Made by a program: the position numbers and the translations under genes
Shown here: one piece after another, positions 9,013 through 14,941 of the stretch
Numbering within the stretch: the stretch's first letter is position 1
Layout: each line of letters opens with the position of its first letter
The notes under the pieces: model-generated
What the model saw: only the letters and a program-made list of their open reading frames with translations
The model's database searches: none
Told to the model about the DNA's origin: nothing
Virus record (IMG/VR): IMGVR_UViG_3300028844_004700
Location: 1 to 30,747 of that record
From: a virus
Reading direction: 5' to 3' (one strand)
DNA length: 30,747 nt

Positions 9013-10626
9013 ATGACTAATTATTCGGAAAAAGAACCGGCGGTACAGCGTTTTACATATGACGGCACAGTAACAAAATTTTATTTTCAATTCCCCTTTT
9101 CTGGCGATGAGGATTTGGTGGTATTTTACGGTGAAGAAGAAAAGTCATTAAATATCGACTACACCTCAACACCTGTACTTGAAAACGGGATAGCAACCAA
9201 CCAAGGCTACATAGATTTAGTTACATTTCCAGAATCTGGCGCTGAAATAGTAATTATTAGACGAACAGTTTTAGACAGAGAAACTGATTTTGCTTCTGGA
9301 TCAAGATTTACCGCTGATTTGGTTGATTCAGAGTTTGATCAGGTACTAAGACAAATTAGCGACTCGCGTTTAACAGGAACATTTATCAATGCCCCTGCAT
9401 ATTTGGCTGGTATCTTTGATTGCAATATCAAAAACTTTGAGGCTAATAAAGTACTGTCAATTACAGAGGATGGTTTAGGAATTGAAACAGTTGGCGTTGA
9501 AGATATTGGTGGAATACCTGAACTTACACAAGAAATACAACGTTATGTTGATTTAACTGAGGAGAACGCCGCTTTAACCAACGCTGATGTAGAGGCTACC
9601 CAAGAGAATGTGGTTTTATCTGAGGGTGTTTTAGAAGATTGCGTGGATGTATTATCTGCAACTGATGAAGTGTTAATATTAACAAACGCTGATGTTGAAA
9701 CTACTAATGATAACGTTGCTAAAACTAATTCTGATGTTGTAGCTACTCAAAACATTATTGATAGTATTACTTTACCCACACTAACTTCTGATGATGCGTA
9801 TAAAGTATTAAGTGTTAATAGCTCCGTTGATGGTTATACACTTAAAGGTAAAATAGCGCATAACCTAATCAAAGAATCACAGTGTGTTGTTCCTAACGTC
9901 AACAACCTACTTCCTGCCTTTGGTGCAACAAGAACATATAGTGATAACAGCTACCTTAGTGAATGTTGGAAGTATTACCGTGGTGATTCTGAGGATATAC
10001 GAGTTAACGTAGATTCGCTTGGAAACCTAGTGTTTTTAGATCACTTAGATGGTGGTCTGCTAACGGTAGACGTAGAGATACCACCTGCATTTTCAAGTGA
10101 AGGATTATTTGCAAGAGCAGTATATATTGATGAGTTTGGTGGCTTTAAAGACGTTCCTTGTTCGATCAGGTATGACCTTCAACAGTTGCAGATACCTTTC
10201 TCAACACTACCAACAGGTAGAGTGTTCGCAGTATCAGTATCACAAGAGGTTGGTGACATTGAAATACTAGCAGAGAGGACTATTATTGATAATGTTTTAG
10301 GTCGTGTCGGTGAAGGCTTTGAAATACTAGAGTATGGCGCCTACGGCAACAACTCATCGGGCACTATACCCCAAGGTTATTCATGGTCTGACTTTTCTAG
10401 AGTTGAAATATACTCTACAAGTAGTATTGAATCTGTTAAAGTTGGCAGTGTAACAACTATCACCAAAGAGCACCTTGCAGCAAACAGCAGTTCATGGCTA
10501 GCATTTGCGAACTTAAGTGAGGGTGCTTTTGTGAGAATAGGTGCGTCATCTAGTACGGGATGGTCTATAGGTGGCGGGCAATCAAACGATGGTGGAAATG
10601 TGTCAGGAATTAAGGGGTGGTTCTAA
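9013..10626 (+). CDS. Tail fibre protein
   Basis: The N-terminal 120 residues resemble the virion-attachment domain of T7-type fibres: 'FTYDGTVTKFYFQFPF' followed by 'DLVVFYG', a 'DYTS' strand pair and 'VIIRRTVLDRETDF'. Residues of about 175-250 carry repeated 'LTNADVEATQENV' / 'LTNADVETTNDNV' units, which look like a trimeric coiled-coil shaft. The C-terminal 250 residues, rich in Ser, Gly and Val, have no recognised fold and are the likely receptor-binding tip. The start has 'aaggaa' 6 bases upstream. The stop TAA shares its last A with the ATG of the next gene, as expected for a fibre and its chaperone. Confidence 0.85.
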   Translation: MTNYSEKEPAVQRFTYDGTVTKFYFQFPFSGDEDLVVFYGEEEKSLNIDYTSTPVLENGIATNQGYIDLVTFPESGAEIVIIRRTVLDRETDFASGSRFTADLVDSEFDQVLRQISDSRLTGTFINAPAYLAGIFDCNIKNFEANKVLSITEDGLGIETVGVEDIGGIPELTQEIQRYVDLTEENAALTNADVEATQENVVLSEGVLEDCVDVLSATDEVLILTNADVETTNDNVAKTNSDVVATQNIIDSITLPTLTSDDAYKVLSVNSSVDGYTLKGKIAHNLIKESQCVVPNVNNLLPAFGATRTYSDNSYLSECWKYYRGDSEDIRVNVDSLGNLVFLDHLDGGLLTVDVEIPPAFSSEGLFARAVYIDEFGGFKDVPCSIRYDLQQLQIPFSTLPTGRVFAVSVSQEVGDIEILAERTIIDNVLGRVGEGFEILEYGAYGNNSSGTIPQGYSWSDFSRVEIYSTSSIESVKVGSVTTITKEHLAANSSSWLAFANLSEGAFVRIGASSSTGWSIGGGQSNDGGNVSGIKGWF

Positions 10627-10952
10627 TGTATGCAGTAATAAAAAATGGTAAAGTTACATCGATGATTTACAGTGAGAAGCCTGTAGGATTAAACCTTGAA
10701 GGTTGTGAGTTGGTTGAAAGCGAAGATGGTATGGTTGGAATGACTTATGCCGATGGTGTGTTTATTGATGTTAAATCAGCAGAAGAGTTGGCAATAGAAG
10801 CACAATTGTACCTCGACTCAACTGATTACATATATCTTTCGCAAAAAGAGAAAGGTTTAAGTGATAAAGAAGTTGCTAAAAAGTATGCAGACATAATCAC
10901 TAAACGAATAGAGAGCCGAGACATTGTAAGCGATTACGAAGATTCAATATAA
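10626..10952 (+). CDS. Probable tail fibre assembly/chaperone protein
   Basis: A 108-residue protein overlaps the fibre stop codon by one base (TAATG). It begins 'MYAVIKNGKV', and its C-terminal part holds 'LDSTDYIYLSQKEKG', which recalls the 'TDWYVxRxxETG' signature common in small proteins encoded after phage tail fibres. Those proteins aid fibre folding or cap the fibre. A GTG at 10617 could start the frame three codons earlier, but 'aagggg' lies 8 bases before the ATG at 10626, so the ATG is preferred. The protein is acidic overall with no membrane segment. The function rests on position and one motif. Confidence 0.65.
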   Translation: MYAVIKNGKVTSMIYSEKPVGLNLEGCELVESEDGMVGMTYADGVFIDVKSAEELAIEAQLYLDSTDYIYLSQKEKGLSDKEVAKKYADIITKRIESRDIVSDYEDSI

Positions 10953-10980
10953 ATATTTTTAAACTAAAAAGGAGAGTGAA

Positions 10981-11343
10981 ATGTTAAAAGAAAAAGTGAA
11001 AAAATGGGTTGATATTAAAGCGGTAGTTACTACCTTTATGGTGTTGCTGTCTGCATTGGCCGCGGCATCCACACAGGTAGATCGGTTTGTTGACGAAGTA
11101 TCAAGTGGTATTTATGAAAATGTAACGAATGACACTTACAAAATCGTTCAGTATGACTTATTGAAGCAGCTTGAAAAAATTACATCAGATCCAGAAGATA
11201 TCAAGTGGCAAGATATAGTTAAATTTACTGATTTCTGCGGAGGTTACTTTGGGCGAGAATATATCCCAACTCAAAGTAATTTAATTTCGCGTGACTTAGA
11301 ACGAGCTTGCGGAATGGTTATCTCTAGATATGATGATGGTTAA
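10981..11343 (+). CDS. Small N-terminally anchored membrane protein of unknown function
   Basis: The 120-residue product has a basic start (MLKEKVKKW) and then one hydrophobic segment at about residues 14-31. A soluble region of about 85 residues with two cysteines (C87 and C109 approximately) follows, probably periplasmic. A strong ribosome site, 'aaggagagtgaa', precedes the ATG. It is the last rightward gene of the tail module and meets the leftward GNAT-like gene tail to tail, the stops overlapping by 4 bases. Many phages have a holin or antiholin after the fibre genes, but the single anchor plus soluble domain is not diagnostic, so I leave the function open. Confidence 0.6.
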   Translation: MLKEKVKKWVDIKAVVTTFMVLLSALAAASTQVDRFVDEVSSGIYENVTNDTYKIVQYDLLKQLEKITSDPEDIKWQDIVKFTDFCGGYFGREYIPTQSNLISRDLERACGMVISRYDDG

Positions 11344-11705
11344 TACTCTTTGATGTAAATAATCTCATTATCAGATTGAGTGCAATCAATAAACCCACCT
11401 CTTTGCGCTGCATTTCTAAGTGTGTTTTGATTTGGGTTTTTGGGGTCTATAATGGCAATCCATATTCCACCTATTGACGACTGCCACATAGACAAAGCTT
11501 TCCTACATGGCTTAACAAATCCAGTATGCCACTCATTGAAAACAATTCCTTGCTCAGTAAATTTTTTGTAAGCAACCACACCTAAATAGATGCTGCCATC
11601 AAAAAACACAAAGTAATCACAATCACCTTTGCAACGATAAGCGCTTCCAGAGCCAATTAGCAGACTCTTTCCGCGCTCTTTTGTAGTTTTGCCCCAAGAA
11701 ATCAT
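11340..11705 (-). CDS. GNAT-like small phage protein
   Basis: The 121-residue protein has a pattern like GNAT acyltransferase folds: paired strands ('DYFVFFDGSIYLGVVAY'), a central 'GFVKPCRKAL', a strand 'IWIAIIDPKNPNQ' and 'LRNAAQRGGF', recalling the GNAT 'N..A...YEK.GF' end motif. The acetyl-CoA pyrophosphate loop (Q/RxxGxG/A) is not clear, so catalytic activity is uncertain. GNAT-like phage proteins are known from lysis modules and, in P22-like phages, head assembly. It is the last gene of the leftward lysis unit, 5 bases after the holin stop, and converges on the tail module. Confidence 0.55.
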   Translation of the reverse strand: MISWGKTTKERGKSLLIGSGSAYRCKGDCDYFVFFDGSIYLGVVAYKKFTEQGIVFNEWHTGFVKPCRKALSMWQSSIGGIWIAIIDPKNPNQNTLRNAAQRGGFIDCTQSDNEIIYIKEY

Positions 11706-11710
11706 TAAGG

Positions 11711-12172
11711 CTACTTACCCCCTTTTAATGAGTTAATTGTCCCACCGCCAGTGTAAAGGACAAATATAGACATCACAGGCCAAAAAACAAAGTCACTAGA
11801 TGCGACTTGCCACATGATGTCATAGGCATTAACGCCGCTAACCGTTGTTGTGGTTACGCCATCCTTTACAACGGTAACGGTAACGGAAGTGATCGCGTAT
11901 ATCCAACCAGCAACAACAACATTAATTAGCATAAAAATCCAACTAAACATTACAGCAAAGGCAAGCATTCGCTGCACTACCTTGAATGGGGCTAAAGAGT
12001 CGAGAAGCCTAATTCCCCACTCGCGAGTTTTTTCGCTATCTTCTGCTTTTTCTTGGTCGCTATAATATAAGTTACCAAGCGCGGTGCCGGCGCGAACCAA
12101 AAGCCCTTTTTCATTATCCAGTATATTGTCAACGGCTTTTTCGGTTCCGAATAAACTTCCAAACATACCCAT
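11711..12172 (-). CDS. Holin (GTA_holin_3TM-like)
   Basis: This 153-residue protein starts with an amphipathic region (MGMFGSLFGTEKAVDNILDN) and has hydrophobic spans at about residues 66-97 and 126-143. A short polar Thr/Val loop lies between them, and the C-terminus is small and basic. The N-terminal 'DNILDNEKGLL' region, the 'WGIRLLDSLAPFKVVQRML' lead-in and the position directly after an endolysin fit the holin family named after gene-transfer-agent holins. It would form membrane lesions that time lysis. The ribosome site 'aggag' sits within the last codons of the endolysin gene, 8 bases before the ATG at 12172, suggesting translational coupling. Confidence 0.75.
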   Translation of the reverse strand: MGMFGSLFGTEKAVDNILDNEKGLLVRAGTALGNLYYSDQEKAEDSEKTREWGIRLLDSLAPFKVVQRMLAFAVMFSWIFMLINVVVAGWIYAITSVTVTVVKDGVTTTTVSGVNAYDIMWQVASSDFVFWPVMSIFVLYTGGGTINSLKGGK

Positions 12173-12174
12173 AT

Positions 12175-12573
12175 TTAGTACTCCTGTAGATCAATCTCAA
12201 AATGAGGTGAATCTTGAAATGTACGCCATAAACCACCTGCCTTGATTGGTACTCTTTCAATAATGGCGGCAGTCATCATTGCCTGAATTACCCATCTAAA
12301 CCAATCATGTGACCAAGTCACATTACCATTAACGTCACGACAATACAGGTCAATTGCGTAAGAATAGCCATCTTCCTTTGGCAAGTGCATAGATTTCATT
12401 GTTGTGGACTTGCCAGCGGCCAAAAGCTCTCTTTGTCGCTCAACTGTGCGCAAGCCTTCCGTTACCCCAAAATCAAGTTTGCTGATAGTTATGGCTCGCT
12501 TAACCACTCTAACCATATCAGGGTGAACACCATCAAGACGTTCAAGTGATTTTTTTCCTAAATAAAATTTCAT
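12175..12573 (-). CDS. Endolysin, M15-type L-alanyl-D-glutamate peptidase
   Basis: A 132-residue peptidoglycan peptidase with the VanY/M15C zinc site. H63 lies in 'KSMHLP', D75 in 'SYAIDLY' and H124 in 'DSPHFEID', with D121 near the last histidine; 'GLRT..RQ.EL..G.S' (residues 40-56) is the usual substrate-side motif. H63 to D75 is 12 residues, whereas the common SxHxxGxAxD spacing is 7, so this enzyme has about five extra residues there. There is no signal peptide, consistent with export through the holin encoded next to it. The start at 12573 has 'gggag' 10 bases upstream and overlaps the preceding gene by 32 bases. Confidence 0.88.
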   Translation of the reverse strand: MKFYLGKKSLERLDGVHPDMVRVVKRAITISKLDFGVTEGLRTVERQRELLAAGKSTTMKSMHLPKEDGYSYAIDLYCRDVNGNVTWSHDWFRWVIQAMMTAAIIERVPIKAGGLWRTFQDSPHFEIDLQEY

Positions 12574-12868
12574 TTTTTCTTTGCTCCCGTATTTTTCTTA
12601 AAAGATAGTAAACTTTAGTTCTACTATAGCCTGTCTGTTCAACTATTTGCAGCGATGTTTTCTTTAAGGTTAATCTCTTAACCCGTTTAAGCGCGTGCTC
12701 CTCTCTTATTTTATTAGGGCTTAAATCCGTTCTCTCTATAAACTTTCCCAATATCATGCTAGATACGCCCAACTTTTCAGCCACCTCTTTTGCCGTTCGA
12801 GTTCTTAATAAAGATCCTATACGGAACTTGTTCTTTTTGCAAAAAATTAAGTCCTCACTTGCTTTCAT
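12542..12868 (-). CDS. Tandem helix-turn-helix protein
   Basis: The 108-residue, very basic product contains two helix-turn-helix-like segments: about residues 23-45 ('RTAKEVAEKLGVSSMILGKF') and about 70-93 ('LQIVEQTGYSRTKVYYLLRK'). It probably binds DNA, possibly as a regulator. The frame extends to an ATG at 12931, but that would overlap the upstream gene by more than 60 bases. The ATG at 12868 has 'ggag' 8 bases upstream and lies 2 bases after the upstream stop, so it is chosen. The gene overlaps the endolysin start, placing a DNA-binding protein in translational contact with the lysis cassette. Confidence 0.65.
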   Translation of the reverse strand: MKASEDLIFCKKNKFRIGSLLRTRTAKEVAEKLGVSSMILGKFIERTDLSPNKIREEHALKRVKRLTLKKTSLQIVEQTGYSRTKVYYLLRKIREQRKNEILFRKKIT

Positions 12869-12870
12869 TG

Positions 12871-13239
12871 TTAAATCTCCATCATTAAAAATACGATTGC
12901 TTTTGCTCGCAGTTCGTTTTCGTGATAGCAATCAATTCTGTTGACAGTATTGTTATCATAATCTACATAAAATGCAGCCCAACCTTTTGTTACTGCCGAA
13001 TAGATTGCACCTATCTTATACTTATTAGCCAAAAGCCCCATATCTGGCCAATTTTTTATGTCGAATGAAACCCATTTATCACACATACCCATTCGGAGTA
13101 CCGACCCATTTCCAAAAATGTCTGGTTTTATATCATTTTTATTTTTAGGGTGTAGCTTTATTAACACAGCCTGTGACAATTCAGCATCCGTAAGCTCTTG
13201 CAATTGTTCTACTGTTGGTTTGTTGTTTTTAATATCCAT
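12871..13239 (-). CDS. Small phage protein, possibly an ABA-sandwich/NinX-like domain
   Basis: The 122-residue protein begins with a helical 'LTDAELSQAVLIKLHP' segment and contains 'NWPDMGLLANKYKIG' followed by 'WAAFYVDYDNN'. It ends in a helix with 'ENELRAKAIVFLMME'. This helix-strand-strand-helix layout, with late Trp-Pro and terminal 'RAxxxAxL', recalls the phage ABA-sandwich or NinX-like domains found as single small ORFs in many phages, whose role is unknown. The stop is 2 bases before the next start. The family call is tentative; coding status is well supported by the tight packing and ribosome site. Confidence 0.5.
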   Translation of the reverse strand: MDIKNNKPTVEQLQELTDAELSQAVLIKLHPKNKNDIKPDIFGNGSVLRMGMCDKWVSFDIKNWPDMGLLANKYKIGAIYSAVTKGWAAFYVDYDNNTVNRIDCYHENELRAKAIVFLMMEI

Positions 13240-13250
13240 TTAATTCTCTC

Positions 13251-13442
13251 TTATAAAATACAAAGGCGGTTTAATTCCTTATAGGTTTCTTTGTCCATGT
13301 ACATTTCTGCGCCATGAAGTGTTTTTACTGGCCGAATTAAAGTGACGGAGCCGAGGAAGTTACTTTCACAATATTTGATTCTGTGAATCGGGTATTTAAC
13401 TTTAAATTCACGTACTCTTTTTCTTGTTGCTTCTGATATCAT
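13251..13442 (-). CDS. Small hypothetical protein
   Basis: A 63-residue basic protein (MISEATRKRV...) with no recognised motif. The frame has an earlier ATG at 13469, which would overlap the end of the upstream gene. The ATG at 13442 has 'aagga' 9 bases upstream and is preferred. It lies between the secreted barrel-like gene and the ABA-sandwich-like gene in the same leftward unit. A basic helical start followed by short strands could suit nucleic-acid or protein binding, but nothing shows a function. Confidence 0.5.
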   Translation of the reverse strand: MISEATRKRVREFKVKYPIHRIKYCESNFLGSVTLIRPVKTLHGAEMYMDKETYKELNRLCIL

Positions 13443-13458
13443 TTTTTTAAATCCTTGG

Positions 13459-13992
13459 TTAAAATTCAACCCTTAAAGATATGCTGGATATAGTTTTGCT
13501 TTGGTAGTTTGAATGTTCTGACTTTGCTTTTAAGCCGATTGAAGACCCAATATTTATGTAATATCTAAGCTCGCTAGATAATGATAAATAAGTATCTACA
13601 TTAACAGAGGCAAACGAGATATAATTAATCACAGCCATTCTTTCATGTGCGTAACTGTATAATCCGACTTTAAACGAGGTGCCCTGTTCTCCGTTTCTTT
13701 TTTGGTGCTCAGCGGCCACAAACGCATAATTGTTATCATTAATTTCAATCTGCACACCTAAACCACCACCATAAACTTTCGTTTTTTCTGTTGAAAACAT
13801 ATTTTCTGAGTATGCTGAAAAGTAAAGGTTTTTATCAATCTGTTTGCTTATTCGCATAGATTGAAACGCCGAACCTTTACCGCTTGACTTTATCGAGCCA
13901 ATAGATAGTTGCATGTAATCTTGGCTCATTAGATTAGCCGCTGCTGTTCCCTGAGTTAGAATTAACGCTATTGCTATTATTAAGTGTTTCAT
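13459..13992 (-). CDS. Secreted, outer-membrane beta-barrel-like protein
   Basis: Residues 1-19 form a classic signal peptide (basic MKH, hydrophobic core, cleavage after Ala-Ala-Ala19). The mature 158 residues show many alternating polar/aromatic strands, such as 'YFSAYSENMF', 'YAFVAAEHQK', 'FKVGLYSYA' and 'SLSSELRYYINIGSSIGLKAKS'. The chain ends 'ISSISLRVEF', a C-terminal Phe with alternating hydrophobic residues like the BAM-recognised beta-signal. An eight-stranded outer-membrane barrel fits the length. Phages and prophages sometimes encode such proteins (lambda Lom, for example), with proposed roles in receptor masking or host-surface change. Its start overlaps the coiled-coil gene by 59 bases. 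The role is unknown. Confidence 0.65.
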   Translation of the reverse strand: MKHLIIAIALILTQGTAAANLMSQDYMQLSIGSIKSSGKGSAFQSMRISKQIDKNLYFSAYSENMFSTEKTKVYGGGLGVQIEINDNNYAFVAAEHQKRNGEQGTSFKVGLYSYAHERMAVINYISFASVNVDTYLSLSSELRYYINIGSSIGLKAKSEHSNYQSKTISSISLRVEF

Positions 13993-14107
13993 TTTGCAGT
14001 TCCTTTATTTTAAGCTTTAATTGCTTGTTTTCAGCCTCAAGCTTTGCAGCTTTATCTCTGAATAAGTTTTTCCGCTTTACTAATTCTGGCTTAGTCCATA
14101 CATCCAT
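13934..14107 (-). CDS. Small coiled-coil protein
   Basis: The 57-residue product has a basic, strongly helical stretch (residues 10-40, 'AAKLEAENKQLKLKIKELQN') with leucine/isoleucine heptads, then a Ser/Asn tail that is read out of frame from the signal-peptide codons of the next gene. ATGs at 14113 and 14107 are both possible; 'aagg' is 3 and 9 bases away respectively, so 14107 is chosen. It overlaps the upstream stop (14091) and the downstream barrel gene. It has no membrane anchor, so it is not a recognisable inner spanin. The long overlap weakens the case, but the coiled coil is convincing. Confidence 0.5.
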   Translation of the reverse strand: MDVWTKPELVKRKNLFRDKAAKLEAENKQLKLKIKELQNETLNNSNSVNSNSGNSSG

Positions 14108-14264
14108 AATCATCAACCTTATACTGTTTTGATTCAAACGCATCTAAAGCGGCTTTCATGCTTTGAGTTTTGCGAGGCCAAACCGCAACCGATTTACCTG
14201 CAAGGTAATTTTTTTTTGCTTGCTTTTCGTCTGGCGGCAAAACTGTCAATTGGACTTTGCACAT
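14091..14264 (-). CDS. Small hypothetical protein
   Basis: A 57-residue protein starting 'MCKVQLTVLPPDEKQ', with a predicted helix 'MKAALDAFESKQY' near the end. The ATG at 14264 follows 'agggga', which is the end of the regulator gene, and the regulator stop TAG lies just before it, so the pair is probably translationally coupled. An upstream ATG at 14294 in the same frame lacks such a site. No family was recognised. Confidence 0.5.
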   Translation of the reverse strand: MCKVQLTVLPPDEKQAKKNYLAGKSVAVWPRKTQSMKAALDAFESKQYKVDDYGCMD

Positions 14265-14265
14265 G

Positions 14266-14499
14266 CTATTCCCCTTTCTTGCTTTTATATGCAATTTCCG
14301 ATTCTGTCATTAACTCAGAAACACGGCAGCCGATTAACTCACAATACTCAGCAATGCCAGATATTTTCTTGATAGCGTCACCGTTAAATGCTAACTGTAT
14401 CGCTCTGTTTGATACACCTCGCTTTCTTGCTAAGTCATTGACTGAAACGCCGTGACGAGCCATCACCACCTTAAACCCTGCTGTAATATCTAATTTCAT
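14266..14499 (-). CDS. XRE/Cro-type HTH transcriptional regulator
   Basis: This 77-residue protein is a single helix-turn-helix domain: residues 7-60 contain 'GVSVNDLARKRGVSNRAIQLAFNG', the usual XRE scan, followed by a dimer-type C-terminal helix. The start at 14499 (ribosome site 'aaggg') is preferred over 14532, because a sigma70-like promoter at 14559-14531 predicts transcription beginning near 14524. A TTCGC/GCGAA inverted repeat in that promoter's spacer is a likely operator for this or another phage repressor. It heads the leftward unit that includes endolysin and holin and may set its timing. It lacks the C-terminal domain of a CI-type repressor. Confidence 0.7.
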   Translation of the reverse strand: MKLDITAGFKVVMARHGVSVNDLARKRGVSNRAIQLAFNGDAIKKISGIAEYCELIGCRVSELMTESEIAYKSKKGE

Positions 14500-14530
14500 T
14501 TTTAAGCCCTTGTAAATATAAAGTACAGTC

Positions 14531-14559
14531 ACAATACTTCGCTTTGCGAAAGTTTACAA
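14531..14559 (-). promoter_or_regulatory. Leftward sigma70-like promoter with inverted repeat in the spacer
   Basis: On the minus strand, TTGTAA (14559-14554) and TATTGT (14536-14531) are separated by exactly 17 bases, each matching the consensus at 4 of 6 positions. The inverted repeat TTCGC-TTT-GCGAA (14538-14550) fills the spacer, where a bound repressor would block RNA polymerase. The expected start near 14524 gives a leader of about 25 bases before the regulator ATG at 14499. Confidence 0.55.
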
Positions 14560-14602
14560 GGCATTTTTTAGTTTATCATTTATTTTTTGTGATGCAGATA
14601 AC

Positions 14603-14621
14603 AAAAACCGCCCGTAGGCGG
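14603..14621 (-). terminator. Rho-independent terminator of the recombination operon
   Basis: Read leftward, a CCGCC/GGCGG stem with a 4-base loop (14621-14608) is followed by TTTTT (14607-14603). It begins 5 bases beyond the stop of the 14627-14887 gene and separates the recombination operon from the regulator-headed unit. Confidence 0.8.
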
Positions 14622-14626
14622 ATTGT

Positions 14627-14887
14627 TTAGTTTAGAGTTTCACTTGCTAACTCATTTAATATTTCTAACCTGTCGGTTATTGGCTTTAGTTCGGTTTCAA
14701 AGTTTTTAATCTTTAAATTAATAAGGTCGATTAAATCCTGATCGTTGGAGCCAAAATAAACCGCGTGGTAGTGAGTTCCAATCTTGAGCCCATTACCATC
14801 TTCTTTTTGCGCTAACGCGTTTTTGAGGCTGTTTATTTTCGCCTGTATTCCCTCGCCTTTTTTTATTAATTTCTGTACTTTATTCAT
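14627..14887 (-). CDS. Coiled-coil hypothetical protein
   Basis: The 86-residue product has two charged helical segments (residues 1-28 and 48-84) around a short strand region with 'GTHYHAVYFG'. This suits a small antiparallel coiled coil. The ribosome site is 'gaggtagtt' before ATG 14887. It is the last gene of the leftward recombination unit, directly followed by a strong terminator, and is preceded by a weaker hairpin after the exonuclease. No family was recognised. Confidence 0.55.
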   Translation of the reverse strand: MNKVQKLIKKGEGIQAKINSLKNALAQKEDGNGLKIGTHYHAVYFGSNDQDLIDLINLKIKNFETELKPITDRLEILNELASETLN

Positions 14888-14911
14888 AACTACCTCTGTT
14901 TAATTAAATGT

Positions 14912-14936
14912 TAAAATAGGCGGCTATTAACCGCCT
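14912..14936 (-). terminator. Weak terminator-like hairpin after the exonuclease
   Basis: AGGCGG (14918-14923) and CCGCCT (14931-14936) form a 6-bp stem with a 7-base loop just beyond the exonuclease stop. Read leftward, it is followed by 'TATTTTAA', a short U tract, so termination would be partial and the small gene at 14887 could still be reached. Confidence 0.5.
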
Positions 14937-14941
14937 TAAGA

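Noticed and set aside
9540-9770. Repeated segments in the tail fibre considered as a diversity-generating retroelement target
   Set aside because: No reverse transcriptase or template repeat is present in the window; the repeats encode a coiled-coil shaft.
12756-12944. Rightward frame opposite the HTH gene
   Set aside because: It is a shadow of the leftward genes, with no ribosome site and an unnatural composition.
13934-14107. Coiled-coil gene considered as an inner-membrane spanin
   Set aside because: It has no membrane anchor or lipobox, and the adjacent secreted protein is barrel-like and not a lipoprotein.
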